NCBI RefSeq assembly: GCF_019097595.1
Contig: NC_080719.1
Coordinates: 15,397,501 to 15,461,500 of the forward strand
From: Hemibagrus wyckioides
Lineage: Eukaryota; Chordata; Actinopteri; Siluriformes; Bagridae
Direction of reading: 5' to 3'
Length of the DNA: 64,000 nucleotides
Made by a program: the position numbers and the translations under genes. The notes under the pieces are model-generated. The model ran no database searches and was not told where the DNA came from. It saw nothing but the letters and a program-made list of their open reading frames with translations. Below, piece by piece: positions 18,214-62,800 of this stretch. Numbering within the stretch: position 1 is the first letter of the stretch; every line of letters begins with the position of its first letter.

Positions 18214-19734
18214 AATGTCCATCCATTTCATGCCATTTAACCCTTTTCAACATTGTGAAAAGTGCATTATTCCATCTCTTAAGAAGGCTTCTTTACTGAC
18301 AGTACCTGAATTTTGCATAGGATTTTAAGCATAGGATTAGTAAATGTGAAAGTATGAAAAATTTGGTTAATCCAATCTGATGGAATAGACATAAAGTACT
18401 AAAAAGAAATAAAGAAATTTGCGTGACAGGGTTATATGGTGAAAGTGACCTCATACATTAATATAACAGTATCATAAAATAAAGAAAAAAAAGAGTAAGA
18501 AACCTTACTTTTCTTCTTCCCAGTATCAAATCCGACTGATGTCACTTTCTGTTGACGTCTGGAATGTTTCACAGGGGTTAATGTTATTGGACAAAAATGT
18601 GCATCAGTTTCAGTCAGCATTTAAATGGAAAAGGATATTTTAAACATTAGATTGGACTTGCACATTATTGCAAAACAGCAACAGAAAAAACCCTAAAAGT
18701 ATTTAATGATAGTATTCCAGTGTAACATGCAGTTACAGTAAACTTAGACAGACAGAACACTTTTTTTTTCCCCCAGTAAATTGTTTACATAGGTTGTTGT
18801 GAAGGACACTTTACCCGTATTTACCTGGCATCTAAATCATGGAAATAAACATCTCCTATCAAATGTCATGTTGCAAAGTATAATCATTGACATTCAATTC
18901 AGTTGAAGCATCATACTATGCTTCAGGAAGCCAAGCATCAGGCATACATTTGGTCTGAAGCACATACCCAGAAAAAGGGCTGATTTGTAACATCAGCATA
19001 TGTCAACTGTAGGTATGAAGGTTAGTCATTCACCTGGAGGATTTATGGAAATCAGCAGTGAAAGGAAAAAGGCAAACAGTGCACTTGACAGATACTCTGG
19101 TCGTCCCTGCAGCCAGTGAGGCATAATAATCCCTTCGTATGGAGGATACACTAAGCTGCTTAATGAAGGAAATTTCCGGATCATCAGCTATGGACCTACA
19201 ATAACAGCATGCTGGGAACATGTAGAACACACAAGCCTGTGCCAGCTCATAATGGAAGAGCAGAATGACGCTTGGCCGGCATTTATTCATCGCCTGTATT
19301 TTTTTGTTGCTGTTATTACTTGTTTTGCATGTCATGAAATTTTAAAAGCTATTAGAGGCTGCAAACTCACCATCTGCACAATCATTAGCCTGTTAAAGGC
19401 AGTTGCACTTGCAGGAATTAGTGGACTTGCTCTATTCATCAGGGTTTCTGTTGCAATGATAAATGGGCTTAAAAATGGGTATTAACCTTTAGGTGGCACT
19501 GAATCACGTGGTGTTTATGAGACACTGTTTAATCATGTTGCACAGCTGAGCAGAAATGGAGTCCTCACAGGTTTTGTGTTTTTAACCCTTAAATGCACAC
19601 CAATAATTTGTTCATCCCTCAGTTTGTTAACCAAATGCCACTAATGTTGAATATGTGTTGATCTTTAATCTGCCAATACAAATATTAACGTGCCAGTAAC
19701 AAATTAAATATATAGGGCTCAGATCTGCACATTA

Positions 19735-20100
19735 AAAAGTTCCCTCAAGGGTTCTTTGGGTAGATAAAGGGTTTTTTTAGCTTCCTAAAAGGTTTCTAAT
19801 TGGACTAATCTCTGATAAACCTTCACATGGGCTTAAGATTTTTCCTCAATGTACAGAGCTCTTGTTGAGTACCTACAATTTATAGACGATTTATTTATCT
19901 ATGACAAGGACAATCATCTTGATGAATATTTATCTTTGAAAATGTACTTTGTAGGCCCAAATAAATGAATACCCTTCAACAAAGGTACATTCATAAGGGT
20001 CTATGTGAAACTTTGAGAAACTTTTTAAAGGGGTTCTACTTGTAATCTTTTCTGAAAGCGATTTTCCTAAAACTCTCTGTTCTTTTAAAAAAATGTTTGT
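19735..20100. repeat. GGTTCT-rich interspersed repeat
   Basis: Diffuse repeats of AAGGGTTCTTTGG, AAAAGGTTTCTAATTGGA and GGGGTTCTACTTG with an AT-rich centre, resembling 22540-22950. It looks like a degraded foldback element. The boundaries are uncertain. Confidence 0.35.
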
Positions 20101-20729
20101 GTTAAAGAATACATGTAATGCAGCCCAACATGAAGCAGAGCTGCTGTTAATACCCTGTTACACACTGGAGACTCCTTAAATAAATGTTAAATAAACATCC
20201 ACATCTACAGGCAAACATGTCCAGTTCTTATTATAAACACCTTCTGACCAATCAGAATCGAGAACAATGTTAAAATCAATTTCAATATATGAAATCCTCT
20301 GTGAAAGAAAACATCCGAGAATACTCAAAAATGTATTTCCTTACATGATTTTTTTCCCCCACAAATCACTTTCAGTGCACTGAATACGTTATGTTCCGCT
20401 ATTTTATCCAGTAGAGTGAAACATTTCAATCTCCTTTCTATCAGTGTTAACCCACCTTCACTATATTTTTTTGCTACATTTAATGAGGATGGAGTGTCCT
20501 TGAAACCTGCAGAGCCGAGCACACATCAATCACCATCAGTTTCTCTCCTATAGCTCTGAAAAATTGCATGTGCCGGGTCCTTATGCCAGACATATTTGAG
20601 TTAATTCTGAAGTCTTAATCTACCAAAAGAGTTTTTACAGAAAGATCTAAGGGGTGAAATTGTTTCCCTGTTCTCCCAAAGTGAAATCAACATTATTAAT
20701 CTTAGGTAGATTGTGTCAGCTTTAATATA

Positions 20730-21636
20730 CACTGTCCAAACACTACTATATTAGGAACACTATACTAATACTGGGTAAAGCCTTCCCTTGCTCTCAAAAC
20801 AGCCTCAATTCCTCATGGTATGGATTCTACAAGATGGTGGAAACACTCCTTTGAGATTCTGGTCCATGTTGACATGTTTTCATCACTCATTTAGATGTAC
20901 TTTCATGCTTCATCTCCCGTTCTAACAAGTTTTGCTCTGTGACATGGTGCATAATCATGCTGGGAGTAGACATTAGAAAATGGGTGAGTTGTGGCAATGA
21001 TGGGCTGCACATAGTCAGCAACAGTACTGAAAAAAGCTGTGGCATTGAACTGATGATTGATTAGTATTAATAGGCCCTAAGTGTGCCAGGAAAACACTCC
21101 CCACACCAATATACCACCTCCACCAGTCTGGACTGTTGACACAAGGCAGGTTGGGTCCATGGATTCATGCTGTTGGTGCCAAATTCTGACCCTGCCAACT
21201 GCCTCAGTAAAACGTCATCAGATCAGTCTAAGTTTTCCAGTCTTCAACTGTCCAGTTTGGGTGACCCTGTGTCCACTGCAGGCTCAGGTTTCTGTTCTTT
21301 GCTGACAGATGTGAAACTCAATGTGGTCTTCTGCGGTTCTACATGATGTGCATGCTGAGATGTTTTCCATACACACTGTTTATCTGAGTTACTATAGCTT
21401 TTCTGTCAGCTTGAACTCTGGCCATTGTCCTCTCTCATCAACAAGGTGTTTCGGTCTGCAGAGCTCTATTGACTGTTGATCAGCAGTTAGATAGATATAC
21501 TCAAATCGGCCCAACTGGCACCAACAATCATGCCATGGTCGAAATCATTGTGATCCCCAGTCTCATGGTCAATGTGATTAGATAATTGATGAATAAATAG
21601 ATGTACAGGTGTTCCTAATAAATTGTTCAGTGAGTG
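20730..21636. mobile_element. Non-autonomous DNA element, TTAGGAACAC family, TA-flanked
   Basis: Both ends carry related inverted repeats: left CACTGTCCAAACACTACTAT then TTAGGAACAC; right, inverted, CACTCACTGAACAATTTATT then AGGAACAC. TA lies outside each end (20728-20729 and 21637-21638). No transposase is readable on either strand. Fragments of the family occur at 1704-1915, 11420-11960, 40320-40830 and 59770-59812. The TA flanks suggest the Tc1/mariner superfamily, but I cannot name the family. Confidence 0.6.
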
Positions 21637-22074
21637 TATTTCTTATTCTGTTTCCTATGTACGATGGAGTACAGTGTACATGTAATAAGTAATACATTTG
21701 TAAAAGATTGACTTTTGCCATTTTTTAGCCAAGATTTTGCCTCGAGCGTAAACAAAATTTATGAAGAGTGGTTTTATGGAAATCAGTTTATGATTATCAA
21801 TAATGACCTGGCATGAATATTGGAGACCTGCAGTCTGACATGGAAGAATAAATATTGGTATTTAGAGATGTTTGCTGTAAGGATTTTTCATTGCGGCGCA
21901 TTTATGTCATAAAATTTTAACATAACTTGAATGCAAAGACATTTAAATGAAAAGCAAACATTACAAACCATATACAGTACATCTAGACCAATACAGCATT
22001 TCATCTGTACATTTAAAAAGAAACTTTTTCAGTCTATTAAGGAAATAAAAGAGCTTAACTGGTCACACAAAGTG

Positions 22075-22375
22075 GCATTGCGGTGCAGTGGGGATAATTG
22101 ATGCCTCACATCTCCAGGGTTTAATTCTTAGCTCAGGTTACAATCTGTGTACAGTTACAGTGCACATTCTCCCCACGTCTGTTTGGGTTTCCTCTGGGTT
22201 CTCTAGTTTCCTCCCACCTCCCTAAAACATGGATTTTGTCTACACTAAACTGCCCTTTGCATTGATTGTGTGTGTGTGTGTGTGTGTGTGTGCATGGTGC
22301 TCTGAAATGATATGACATGCCCTCCAAGGTGTATATACCTGTACACGATATAAAGGGGTACTGAAAATCAATGAA
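22075..22375 (+). mobile_element. tRNA-derived SINE
   Basis: Starts near GTGGCATTGCGGTGCAGTGG with an A-box-like start and B-box-like GGGTTTAATTC. It continues through the well-known fish SINE phrases GGTTTCCTCTGGGTTCTCTA and TTTCCTCCCACCTCC, an internal (TG)n at 22266-22291, and ends in ATGAATAAATGA. It is the DANA/Mermaid type of layout, but the family name is not certain. Lies in the intergenic region. Confidence 0.75.
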
Positions 22376-22539
22376 TAAATGATTAGGAGCCCTCTGTGAC
22401 TGGCTACATATTGCAATCTGTTCAGTGGAGACAGATAAGGTAGGACAATATGTACTTTTGAACCCTTTGAAGATATCCAAAAGAAAAGTCAGCCAAACAA
22501 ACAGCTGCAAAGAGTACTTTGCATTTCAAAAAAGGCTTT

Positions 22540-22950
22540 TCAGTTCAGTATCCTATGCTCTTTGTTTCTTTGGAAAGTTTTCTAAAGAAGTTCTCTGAAA
22601 GGGAAGCCCCCTGTTCAATGTTCCCTGAAATGGACCAAACAGAGTAACTTTTGGGTGCAAGAAGGTTTCTTAGTTTCGTAATAATACTATAGCCTTAGAT
22701 AGAAAAAACCCTTCTTTGGTTCTTCAAAGGTTCTTGCATGGCATCCTAAATAGGTTCTATTTGGAACTTTCTCTGAAAAGGAACCTACATAGAAATCAAG
22801 ATGGAGATGTAGCCTTATAGACTTATTCAATCTTCTAAATATGTTTGTTAAACATTTATTACAATAACATTTTCCAAAGAGGTTCGATTGAGAACCTTTT
22901 CCAAAAGGATTTTTAGAACCCTCTCTTACAGAATAGTGTTTATGGGTTCC
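22540..22950. repeat. GGTTCT-rich interspersed repeat
   Basis: Contains TTCTTTGGTTCTTCAAAGGT, ATAGGTTCTATTTGGAA and AAAAGGAACC. The forward and inverted copies of GGTTCT suggest a foldback element. Related to 19735-20100. Confidence 0.4.
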
Positions 22951-25329
22951 CGCAAATGCTTCCTAACACTGTAGTAATATAATACGGCAAGCACTCTTAG
23001 AATAAAAGCATTCTGCAAACTTTAAGGGCTCTCCAGCAGGGATGATAAAAGGACCCTTAGGAGTTTCGAATTTTCCAAGAGTGTTGATCATGTCATTATA
23101 AATAAGTGAAACCAAAACAACACGTAAGAGCTGTACCGATCCAGCCAAATGATTTTAATCGATCATTTGTCAGAGAAAGAATGTAATACAACGACAGGAC
23201 TAGAATTCATCAGAACACCTAAATACTGATCAATACACATGGAGCACATTCACATAGCCTGACTCAACAACAGTAGCTAGAACAGAGAAATAACACTACT
23301 GAAAAAGAAAACCTGGGAGAACATTAGACCATAGAAACCATAATGTCTCTTCGAAGATGTTAAATGTTGTTTTAAAATTGAAAATACATTTTTTCCCCCC
23401 CAATTTGTCTTTCCCAGGTTTATGCTGGGTGGTAAGTCAGACTGTGTGACTGTGATCCATAACTCTAAGCAATAAACACATCCAGATTTCATTAGAAAAA
23501 ACAGAAATGACAGGAAATGAAAAGTAGAAAGATACAGGTTATGTACATCACAGAGGTGAGGAGTGGTGCAGCAGAGCTTTATACATCATCAGAGTGGTGG
23601 CTGGTGTATCAACTAAACTCATGCTTGAGCCAAACCTTCTCTTTTCAGAAAATGGCGTCTAAAACTAATTTACTAAATTGTTCTACAATTGGATTAAGAC
23701 AAAAAACGGGTTTGATGCAGCTTAGAAAGCCAATAAGAGCACCTCATTTGAAAAATTTGCATGAATCAAAAAAGAACAAAAACTACTGTAATGAGCCATT
23801 GTAATGAGACTAAAGCTGATACTGACAAAGTTAATCAAGGCTTGAAGTCAAATATGTACAATAACTAAAAGCAAAATGTAAATCTGTGCTTTGATTAACC
23901 ACCTCTACAGTCTTCTGTGTGAGATGGGGATTAGTCGACTAGCACTGCTGTGATTCTCTGCTTGCATAGTCTCTCTGACAGTCTGAGAGATCTATCACAA
24001 GTGCACATGCCAGTTATAATACTGCTAAAGAGCTTGTCTATGATTCTTTTGCTTAGTAAAGGGCAAATTTCAAAATCAAACATGACAAACATTTAGAACT
24101 ACCTGTGTCATTTAGGTTTGACTCCTCTTCCTCATCTTGTATCTTCCCCCTTTATAAAAGACAATACAATAAGGAGATAAGCTCCATACTCTGCTCATAC
24201 CGAGTGGCGTAGTCGGCAGATGATAGATGGGCAACTCTAACATGGAGTCTAGACAGAATAGAGGACACTCCTTTTCCCCTAGCTCACTCATGCCCTCCTT
24301 TTAAACACCTACAATACAAATACAAAAAAAAAAGTACATGTCTTTCAAAGTGTGCACTTCTGGACATTTCGATAGCAAATATTAAACCAAGACCTTTGAA
24401 AACGCCGCTGTCTGTTTATGCACGGTTTAATATCATATTTCATAGGAGACAAATGTTCCTTAAATGGGGCCATGATCCAGAAACCTAACTAGTTTGTGAT
24501 GCTGCCCCAGAACCATCTGGGATTTCAATGGCTCTGTAGTAATTAGTCAGAAGTGTTGCCCCAGGAAGCCTCAGCTGACTCTTAGAGCTTTGAAGAACAC
24601 TCTCCAACAAACAGCTATGAGCATCCTCCATTTAGAGACTCATTTTCATAATTATGACTCACTCTTCAGCCTGCTGTTATTCATCTGACTCGCCTTCATG
24701 GTTCTATAAAGAGTTTAAAGCTATTTATATAACACAATATGAAAGAAACGAGTGGTCATGTTTGACAAATTTCTATAGAACCAGAATCTAATTTTTTAGC
24801 TGTTATATTCTAATTCTTCAGTATGTGGTTTAATTCATTCTAATGGCTTCGAGAATGTCGGCTTTAAAAGCAAGTCGAATGCAAGGCTTTGAAGGCATTT
24901 TTCCTAAACATGTCATGAACTAACATCTAAAAGTCACTGGGATGACTTACTGTTTAAATGTCCATTATGCCATCATTCAAAAGCAGACGATGAGGAGATA
25001 AGCATTAATTAAGAATGCTTTGGAAAGAAAAAGCATGTTTTTCCATCACCTTGCACACGTCCTTGTCACTGACAAGCTGAATAAAGGCAGTGATGTAGAC
25101 TCGAGCAAAAAGAATGCGAAGTGGGAAGTGTAATCTCTAGAGGAATTGAGGGAGGACAGAAGGGGAGAGATAAGCACAAGCAGTGCTGGCATATGGGGAC
25201 AGTGTATGAAAGCATGGCCCTTTTCTTCTGTGGTGAGCATGAGAAAAAAGACAGAGAGCTGGTGCAGATCTTATTCCAGTCAGCTGCTGCAGCCTTCTTT
25301 GGAAAACAGGACACGCACCTGGTCCTTGG

Positions 25330-25352
25330 AAAAAAAAAAAAAAAAAAAAAAA
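25330..25352. repeat. Poly(A) tract
   Basis: A run of about 23 A, ending in GCAGAAAAG. No retroposed gene was recognised upstream of it. Confidence 0.8.
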
Positions 25353-27011
25353 GCAGAAAAGTTATCCAAACCACAGTGAGCCCCTAGTACTATTTCGATT
25401 AGAAACACAAATGTTGAGTCTCTTGTGGCCACTTTCCTTACATGCCTCTCTAGACAGTTTTAACTGTATGACCCGAAGTGTAGCTTAAAGTGGAATGAGG
25501 CCCCTATACCACTGAACATTTAATCCAGAAGCCCCTTTGGCATGCACTTGTCACTGGCATGAGATTGTCTGTGTTTAGTGTTGTAGTGATCTATCCTGTT
25601 TAATTCACTCCTGAACTATCTAAATCAAACTGAGAAGCTAATTACAGGAAAAGGGCTTTACTCAAAGGATGACACAAATCAGTGGTTTAAATGGGGTACG
25701 ATTAAAAGTGTATGTGTTCCATCACCCTCTCATTGTCTTTAACTTTATCATTTTCACACTTAGTCACATACAACTAGTCACATAACAATTTTCCAACAAT
25801 GAGTGGGGAAATCATTCTGCCTTAAGACCACAGCTACTGTTACCCTTAAAATGAAATATCAATCCAATCCATCAAATATAGCATAGCTGTTATATTAGAA
25901 GTATCTGACCTTCATTAAAAAATGTAACTCATTAGGAAATGCTTAGGCATTGTGTGAAGAATTGCATTAATTGTATACGCAGTAAAGAAACACATCTGTT
26001 GCTTCAAAAAAATAATAAAGGTATTGACAAAAGGAACCCTTGTATTTCAGAATTAGTGGTGCAACCGAAGCATCACATTAAAACACTCTCTCTACCAGTC
26101 AAAACGATCTTAACATTTAAATGCTTTTGGGAAAAGAGACTCTGTCTAGTCTTGCTTTATCAAGTGTGCTAACTGTGCAATGATGTCTCATTACTCATAT
26201 CATGCTAATCAAGGGATTTTGGCTATTAACTATTCAGGAATACTTCAGCACATGTTAAAAATGTAAATGTTGAATAGTGCAACTAATATGACTGACTTTT
26301 GGCCCAACTATCCTTTCATTTCTTTAGTTGATCTCTGAAGTAGAAAGATGAAAAAAAGAAAGAAAAAGATTCCTCTGTGTTGCTGCTTTTGCAAAAGATT
26401 TGAAACACTAAGACAAAACAATGCTAAGCAATCTTGACTAAATCAACTGATCATAACTCCTCTTAATGAAAACGCTACAACCTAATCCGAATTACCATAT
26501 AGTTAAAGTAATGCATTACAAACTGCTAACCAAAGTTAACAAAGATCAAGAAAACACTCTCAATATATGAAAGTTATATGGGAGTAAATCATGAGCGTGA
26601 TCTCTTGACTGTTGATTCTGCATTTTGAAAATGAAATTCAGTACTTTATGTACACTTTTGTACCAAACTGCCACCTCTAATACCTGCTTATGTAAAAGTA
26701 CAGTACACAACCAAAAAGAGTTTTCAACCCTTAGGGGTGTGAATGGACTCCCTTGAGTAGGCTCATTGTAAGTACAGTAAAATGATGATGGACCGATTAA
26801 CAGAGTGAAGCTGACAAAAAAATAAAAAAAATAATAAAAATAAAAACCAACAACAAAACATTGTAGTCATTATAGTCTATGTGGGGTCTAACATCGACCC
26901 TCTGATCACAGGTTTGAGGGATAGAGGCTGATGAAGAAAACAGAATGTTTTAGACAGTGCAGGAACAAGGGGAACTTCATTGGGACATAGAGGCATGGGT
27001 TTTGTTTTTGG

Positions 27012-57512
<30,501 letters not shown>

Positions 57513-57896
57513 CTGGAGAAAGAAAACAATGGACAAAATACATTACAAAGAAAACGATGTGAAGAAATCTGAAATGCTGAATTAGTTCTAACAACACTCT
57601 TAATTCCCCTGACATTAAAATCAATGCTTAGCTGCAAATGCTGCTATCTGCCTTGCACAGAAGCTTTTCTTGTGCCAGATTTAAAAAAAAACTGTATATT
57701 TGGTTAAAAGATGTATCTGAGAGAGTTTTTTCTAAAATTATTATTTAAGCACACTTACAATAACCATATATATGACTCTCACTCATCAAAGGCGAGTCAT
57801 TTTGATTTGCTGTGCTGTTGAGAATATAAGTTCCTCTGACTAAATAATAAGGTGCATATGTGATAATATGACACTATGAGCTAAAGTTTGCCCACA

Positions 57897-58111
57897 TGCT
57901 AAAACAGGGGTGTCTAGTCTTATCTGGAATCCAATCTTATCTAGTGTGGGTGCAGGTCTCATTACAAACAAGCTGCAGTCATGTCTGAGTTTACTGACAG
58001 CACAGAGCAACTGATTAAACATGTGGAAGGTTTGGCTCCTGCTTGACTGGAATGAAACCCTGCACCCACACCAGCCCTTTCTGGATAAGATTAGACACCC
58101 CTGTGCTAAAA
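57897..58111. mobile_element. Miniature hAT element with 8-bp target duplication
   Basis: Element 57905-58103 (199 bp), starting CAGGGGTGTCTAGTCTTATC and ending in GATTAGACACCCCTG, flanked by the perfect duplication TGCTAAAA (57897-57904 and 58104-58111). Arms and inner GGGTGCAGG/CCTGCACCC pairs match the element at 14074-14239, but the middle differs. Confidence 0.88.
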
Positions 58112-59769
58112 GTTAGCTATAGGGTTATAACATAACGGCACTGTATTTGTTTTTTAGTGCTCTAATAACCATATAATTTAAACACAAAGTGGGTGTGGCC
58201 TAAACCAGAATTGCCCCTGGATTAAAACTAACCTCCATCTATTCATATCTGTATTACATTATCTATTCATTCCATATTCATTCTCAGTTAATTCTCTATT
58301 AGCTACTTTTTTAAAAAAAATGTTTTTATGTTGCTTTTAACATCACACTTGTGTGTTTTGCCTTGATTCTTTTCATTTTGATGTTATGTAACATCTTAAA
58401 AATAACTGATGTAGCTGTACAGAGACCATTGTTGTAGGTTCCTGTATAAAGCTCTTCCCAAAACACAAAGCTGATCTACTATATCATGTGGCAGCTGGCT
58501 TCCATAAAAAAAGACCTTTGTAAACAGCAGCATTAATTACGTTTTGGCCATCTGATGTTTCATATTCAATATCAAAGGTCATGAGCTTCGATATAGGCAG
58601 CAGAACTAAGATCTATCCTTACAGGAGAGAAATGGCAGGTTCATACATGTTTTCTCTATCTGGTATTACTCGGAATGGCAGAGGGGAGTCCAGGCACATG
58701 ACTTTCAGCACGGTGACAGATTGGCATGAAGTTGTTGTCGGCACCCTGCTTATCATGATGGATGCTCCCTGGGGAAGGACAATGTGATCCAGCTCTTCCC
58801 ACTTCACTGATGTGCTCGGCTCTCATAAATTATCCACTCATCGCCTTGTGGTGCCACACACTGCCGTCTGTTTTCATGCTGCAATTTTGAAGTATTCTCA
58901 TGTGGTGTAACTCTGTGAAATGCCTGCTATATGTGTTTTTTGAGGTCAGCAATAAATGACAAATGTAACAAATTAATTGCCGTAATTACAATCACAATAG
59001 GAGGAAACTTTACAAGGACAATGGCCCAGTGGATGTCTCACTCACTCTCTCTTGGCTTGTTCTGGGAAATTGATTAAGTGCTGTTGCGTAATCCATTTGT
59101 GTGCCCAGACCGCATCACACACTGTGCAGCCTCCATTATAATTTTGGGCTCATGTAATGATATACAGCCGGGAGGATAAATCCCAGCGTAAACCTGAAAG
59201 AACAGCATGCAGCATCTTGCCACAAGCTAAGACATTCAGGCTGACTCAGTAAAGAGTTGATTTGCCTGCAAAAATGTGCTCTGTTTTGCTCTTTTTAAAA
59301 TCGGTAATCTATAAATCTATGAAAAACGAACAAAAAAAAAGCATTTTGAGATCAAGCAGATGGATTTGGTAACATCTATAACAGAAACTAAAATGCAATC
59401 ATAAATAAACATGGAAGAAGCTCCCAGAGCTCAGGCTGCCATGACATGAAAAACCTTGTATTACTCTTTATGAGTTCTGGACCCATGCCCACCCTTTGGT
59501 TGTGAATTAAAGAAGCATGAGTGCTAATATCTAACACTGTGTCCTTTTACCACCATTAGTTGGCACTGCAGGCAGGGGTGACACTGTGCAGAAATGGACT
59601 GGGTGGACAGGGGGAGTCTGATGAGGACAGGAACGAGGTCAACCGTCAACATGCTCAGACTAAACATATGCCCCTAATACATAAATCTTACACAGTGGAC
59701 AACAGTACACTCCAATTTGGTGAGAATTACTAGCATGTAACTATATTGGAGTAAAATATGTGTTGACAA

Positions 59770-59812
59770 ATATACTCACCATCCACTTTATTAGGCTGCA
59801 GGTAATCACAGT
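59770..59812. repeat. End fragment of TTAGGAACAC-family repeat
   Basis: ATACTCACCATCCACTTTAT followed by TAGGCTGCAGG resembles one terminal repeat of the family at 20730-21636. Too short to say more. Confidence 0.35.
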
Positions 59813-62800
59813 CGTACCAATATTAAGTGTAATCTTTAGCCCATGTCTTTGTGTGGTTTATTTTTCAACATTTTGAAAATTCACTTTATTTTTCTAAAGC
59901 TAGCAGCATTGCATCACATGTGTGTTTGACGTCATTTAGCACTCACTGGGAAATTACTTCCACCTTGTAAAAAGGATGGACAGAACGACTATCAGAAGCT
60001 TCTAATTATCAAGTTGTCAAAATTAGGAAAATCCTTAGTTCATTAGTTTATGAAATAGATTATGTATTATGCTGCTGCCCCATGATTGGTTGAAAGGGTA
60101 CAGTATCTCAGTGTCTATATAAATGTATAGAGGTTTTCATAATAAAGTGGTATGTGAAGGTAACTCAAAACATGGTGGTCCTTAAAACTTCACTACATTA
60201 CTACATTGTTAAGCTTTCCCACTACAAAAGGTATTTGATTCACTATTAAAAGTCTGGTGTAGACTTTACAGGGGGATTCTTTAACAGGGATTTAAGTGCA
60301 GTTCTACTCAACAGTGAAAGGGTTATCGAAATTCTAACATTTTTTTTCCCTTTACAATATTCAGAACTGCTTTAAGGCCAGTGTGGTAATATGTGCATAT
60401 AACAGTCTTTTGTCATATTGATCAATCAATCATTCAGCCATTCCACAGTAAATCACTTTGACTCACTCACAATATCTATCTTCACAGCAAAGGTGTTTAG
60501 CCATTTATTTTCAAATTGTTCTTTGGGGGAAGAGAATATCATTATAAGAGAAATTTAACAGATGAGCACACAGCTAGTGACACAAAGGTGCCCTAAGGAC
60601 TTCAGTGAAATAAGCACCAACTCCTTTTATGAAGGCAGCAATGATATTCCCTCAAAAGGCAGCTGGTAAATTTGTATTCTAAGAGCAGGGCAGAGCCATA
60701 CTGAAGGTTCTCTCTGCCCAGTTTAATGAGTCTTTCCCAGACCTGATCACACACTCCTTCACTCACATAATCATTCTTCTCACAGAGCATGACCACAGTG
60801 GCAGAGTTCAAGGGCTTCCTATCATTGTTATGATGAAATAGACTCTTCATTGCCTACTTGAGTGCTTTTCCCCCCAAAATCCTGTCAAATGGATAATTCT
60901 GTAAGTGGACAGATTGCTCTCAACATTAAGTAGGGCTTGGTGCAAGCTGCAGAGGAATAAGACATTGATTCAGTTTTCAAACAATTAGTCATGACTTATT
61001 GCTTACAAATGAGATTGGGTTCGGTTCTCTAAGCAGTGGATGATGTGTAAAATACACATATAATCAATATTCCATTAATTAAAACACAAACTAGCTCACT
61101 GTAGGCCATGAAATAAAATTAACCATGACTGAACCACAGCTCTCCTTTCAGACACAGATTAGATGTTAATGAAGAGAAAAGAGATATGCTGTACATCTAT
61201 CATCACTTACTCTGTCATGTATGAATATAACATGAGAGGTGATATAAAAGGAAAAACATAGAAGGTGGCTGAAATAGGAAGCTGTAACAATGGTGATTTC
61301 TGCTTCGTGCCAGTGACTTATTTATTCCACAGGGTTCTTTATCCTGCTTTAATAATTATGCTGCTGTCTAAATCTGTTATTTCAACTGACAGCGAATGTA
61401 TTGCCCAGCACTGAATGAAACTTCCAACAACAATTTACCTACATAACATTAACTTCAACATTCCCTGTCTACTCAACAAATGGACATGTGGTTGTGGTTT
61501 AGGACTTGGAGGCATACTGGTCAGACTTGTTACACACAGATAAACCCCCAAAATGCTCCTTTGTACAGACAGATCCCATTTCTCCTATCAGCTTGAATGG
61601 TGTTCTGGTCTATAAGTGTGTCACATTTGATTTAATGTATCACATTTTATACCACCCTTTTGCATCACTGCACAGGAGGGCATGATTACTAAGTAAGAAG
61701 AAAGAATAACAAATGGGCCCTTAGAACTTGACAAGTATTTCTCCTAAAAACCAGATGACTCTCTAGACGACTCACAGCACTGTAGCAGGAATGCACCGAT
61801 CTGACTGTGGGTATGGTCTCAAACTCATATTAAATATATAAACTGTTGGTATCAGTTGGGGCCAAAACTGGCAAGACATTTAGGGCATCTAACTTGTTCA
61901 CATCAGAGATCATTTCAGAACATTTGATTATAGACTACATATTCACTATATCAGAATCCCAGTTGGTCTAACATTTACACCAATTTGACTGTATTCAAAC
62001 AGCCTAGGTATCTTTTAGAAGCTTCTGATTATCATAATTAGATAATTGGGAGTGCACTTGTGGGTGTCTACTTTCAGAGACAGTGATTTTTGCTTTTTAT
62101 AGCATAGGAAAATCCAAGCGACCCAGTCAAATGTGCCTCTGTCATGAATGATGCAGTTTCTGTGCAGTCCCAAGATTTTTCTATTTGCATAGAACTGGTT
62201 GTACAGATGGAGGAGGAAAAAGGAAGAGAAAAAACACAAATCCAAGCTTGAAACAACAAAGTAAAAGCACTGGAGTGGCCATCAAAATTCCCTGACATGA
62301 ATCCCATAGGACTGAACTGAAAAAGTGTTTTGAGGCGAGGAGGCCCACAAAGATGACTGATTTACACCATTTCTATCTGTAGAAATGGAAAGTAAGTCTA
62401 GCAAAGTGTTGTAAAGTAAGCTTGTCAATGGCTACCAAAAGGCTTTGATTCAAGTTCAAGCAATTAACAGGCAATATCACCAAAATTTAACAAAGTTTAT
62501 GTTCTCAGTGTATCACACTGAGAATCTGATATAGTAAATAAAGCTGAAATAGCTTTAGCTTTAGCTATTAAGAGCATATGGAAATAAAGTAGATACCCTA
62601 ACTGATTTAACAAGGTAATGTGTGGAGTTTTGAACTTTGAGACTGTAGTCTCTTGGGCTCAACTGAATATTGTACCTACAGTGCATAAATAACAGTAAAT
62701 ATATATATAAATAACATAAATCAGTGCATCACTAATCGCTGGGGCACACATGATGTACTTAGATTGACTTTGATTCTTGATGGCTGCTACATCCTGCCAG

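Larger units (their letters stand above)
14626..27011. other. Convergent intergenic region between HAPLN4 and NCAN
   Basis: 12.4 kb between two stop codons that face each other, so it holds both 3' UTRs. Repeats within are listed separately. The remainder is AT-rich, without an ORF of recognisable family and without RNA genes that I can identify. On the minus strand, possible NCAN polyadenylation signals of the ATTAAA type read at 25604-25599 and 25524-25519; no closer AATAAA was noticed. Confidence 0.6.

Noticed and set aside
22133..22510. 125-codon minus-strand ORF
   Set aside because: Complement of a SINE including its TG repeat (His-Thr run).
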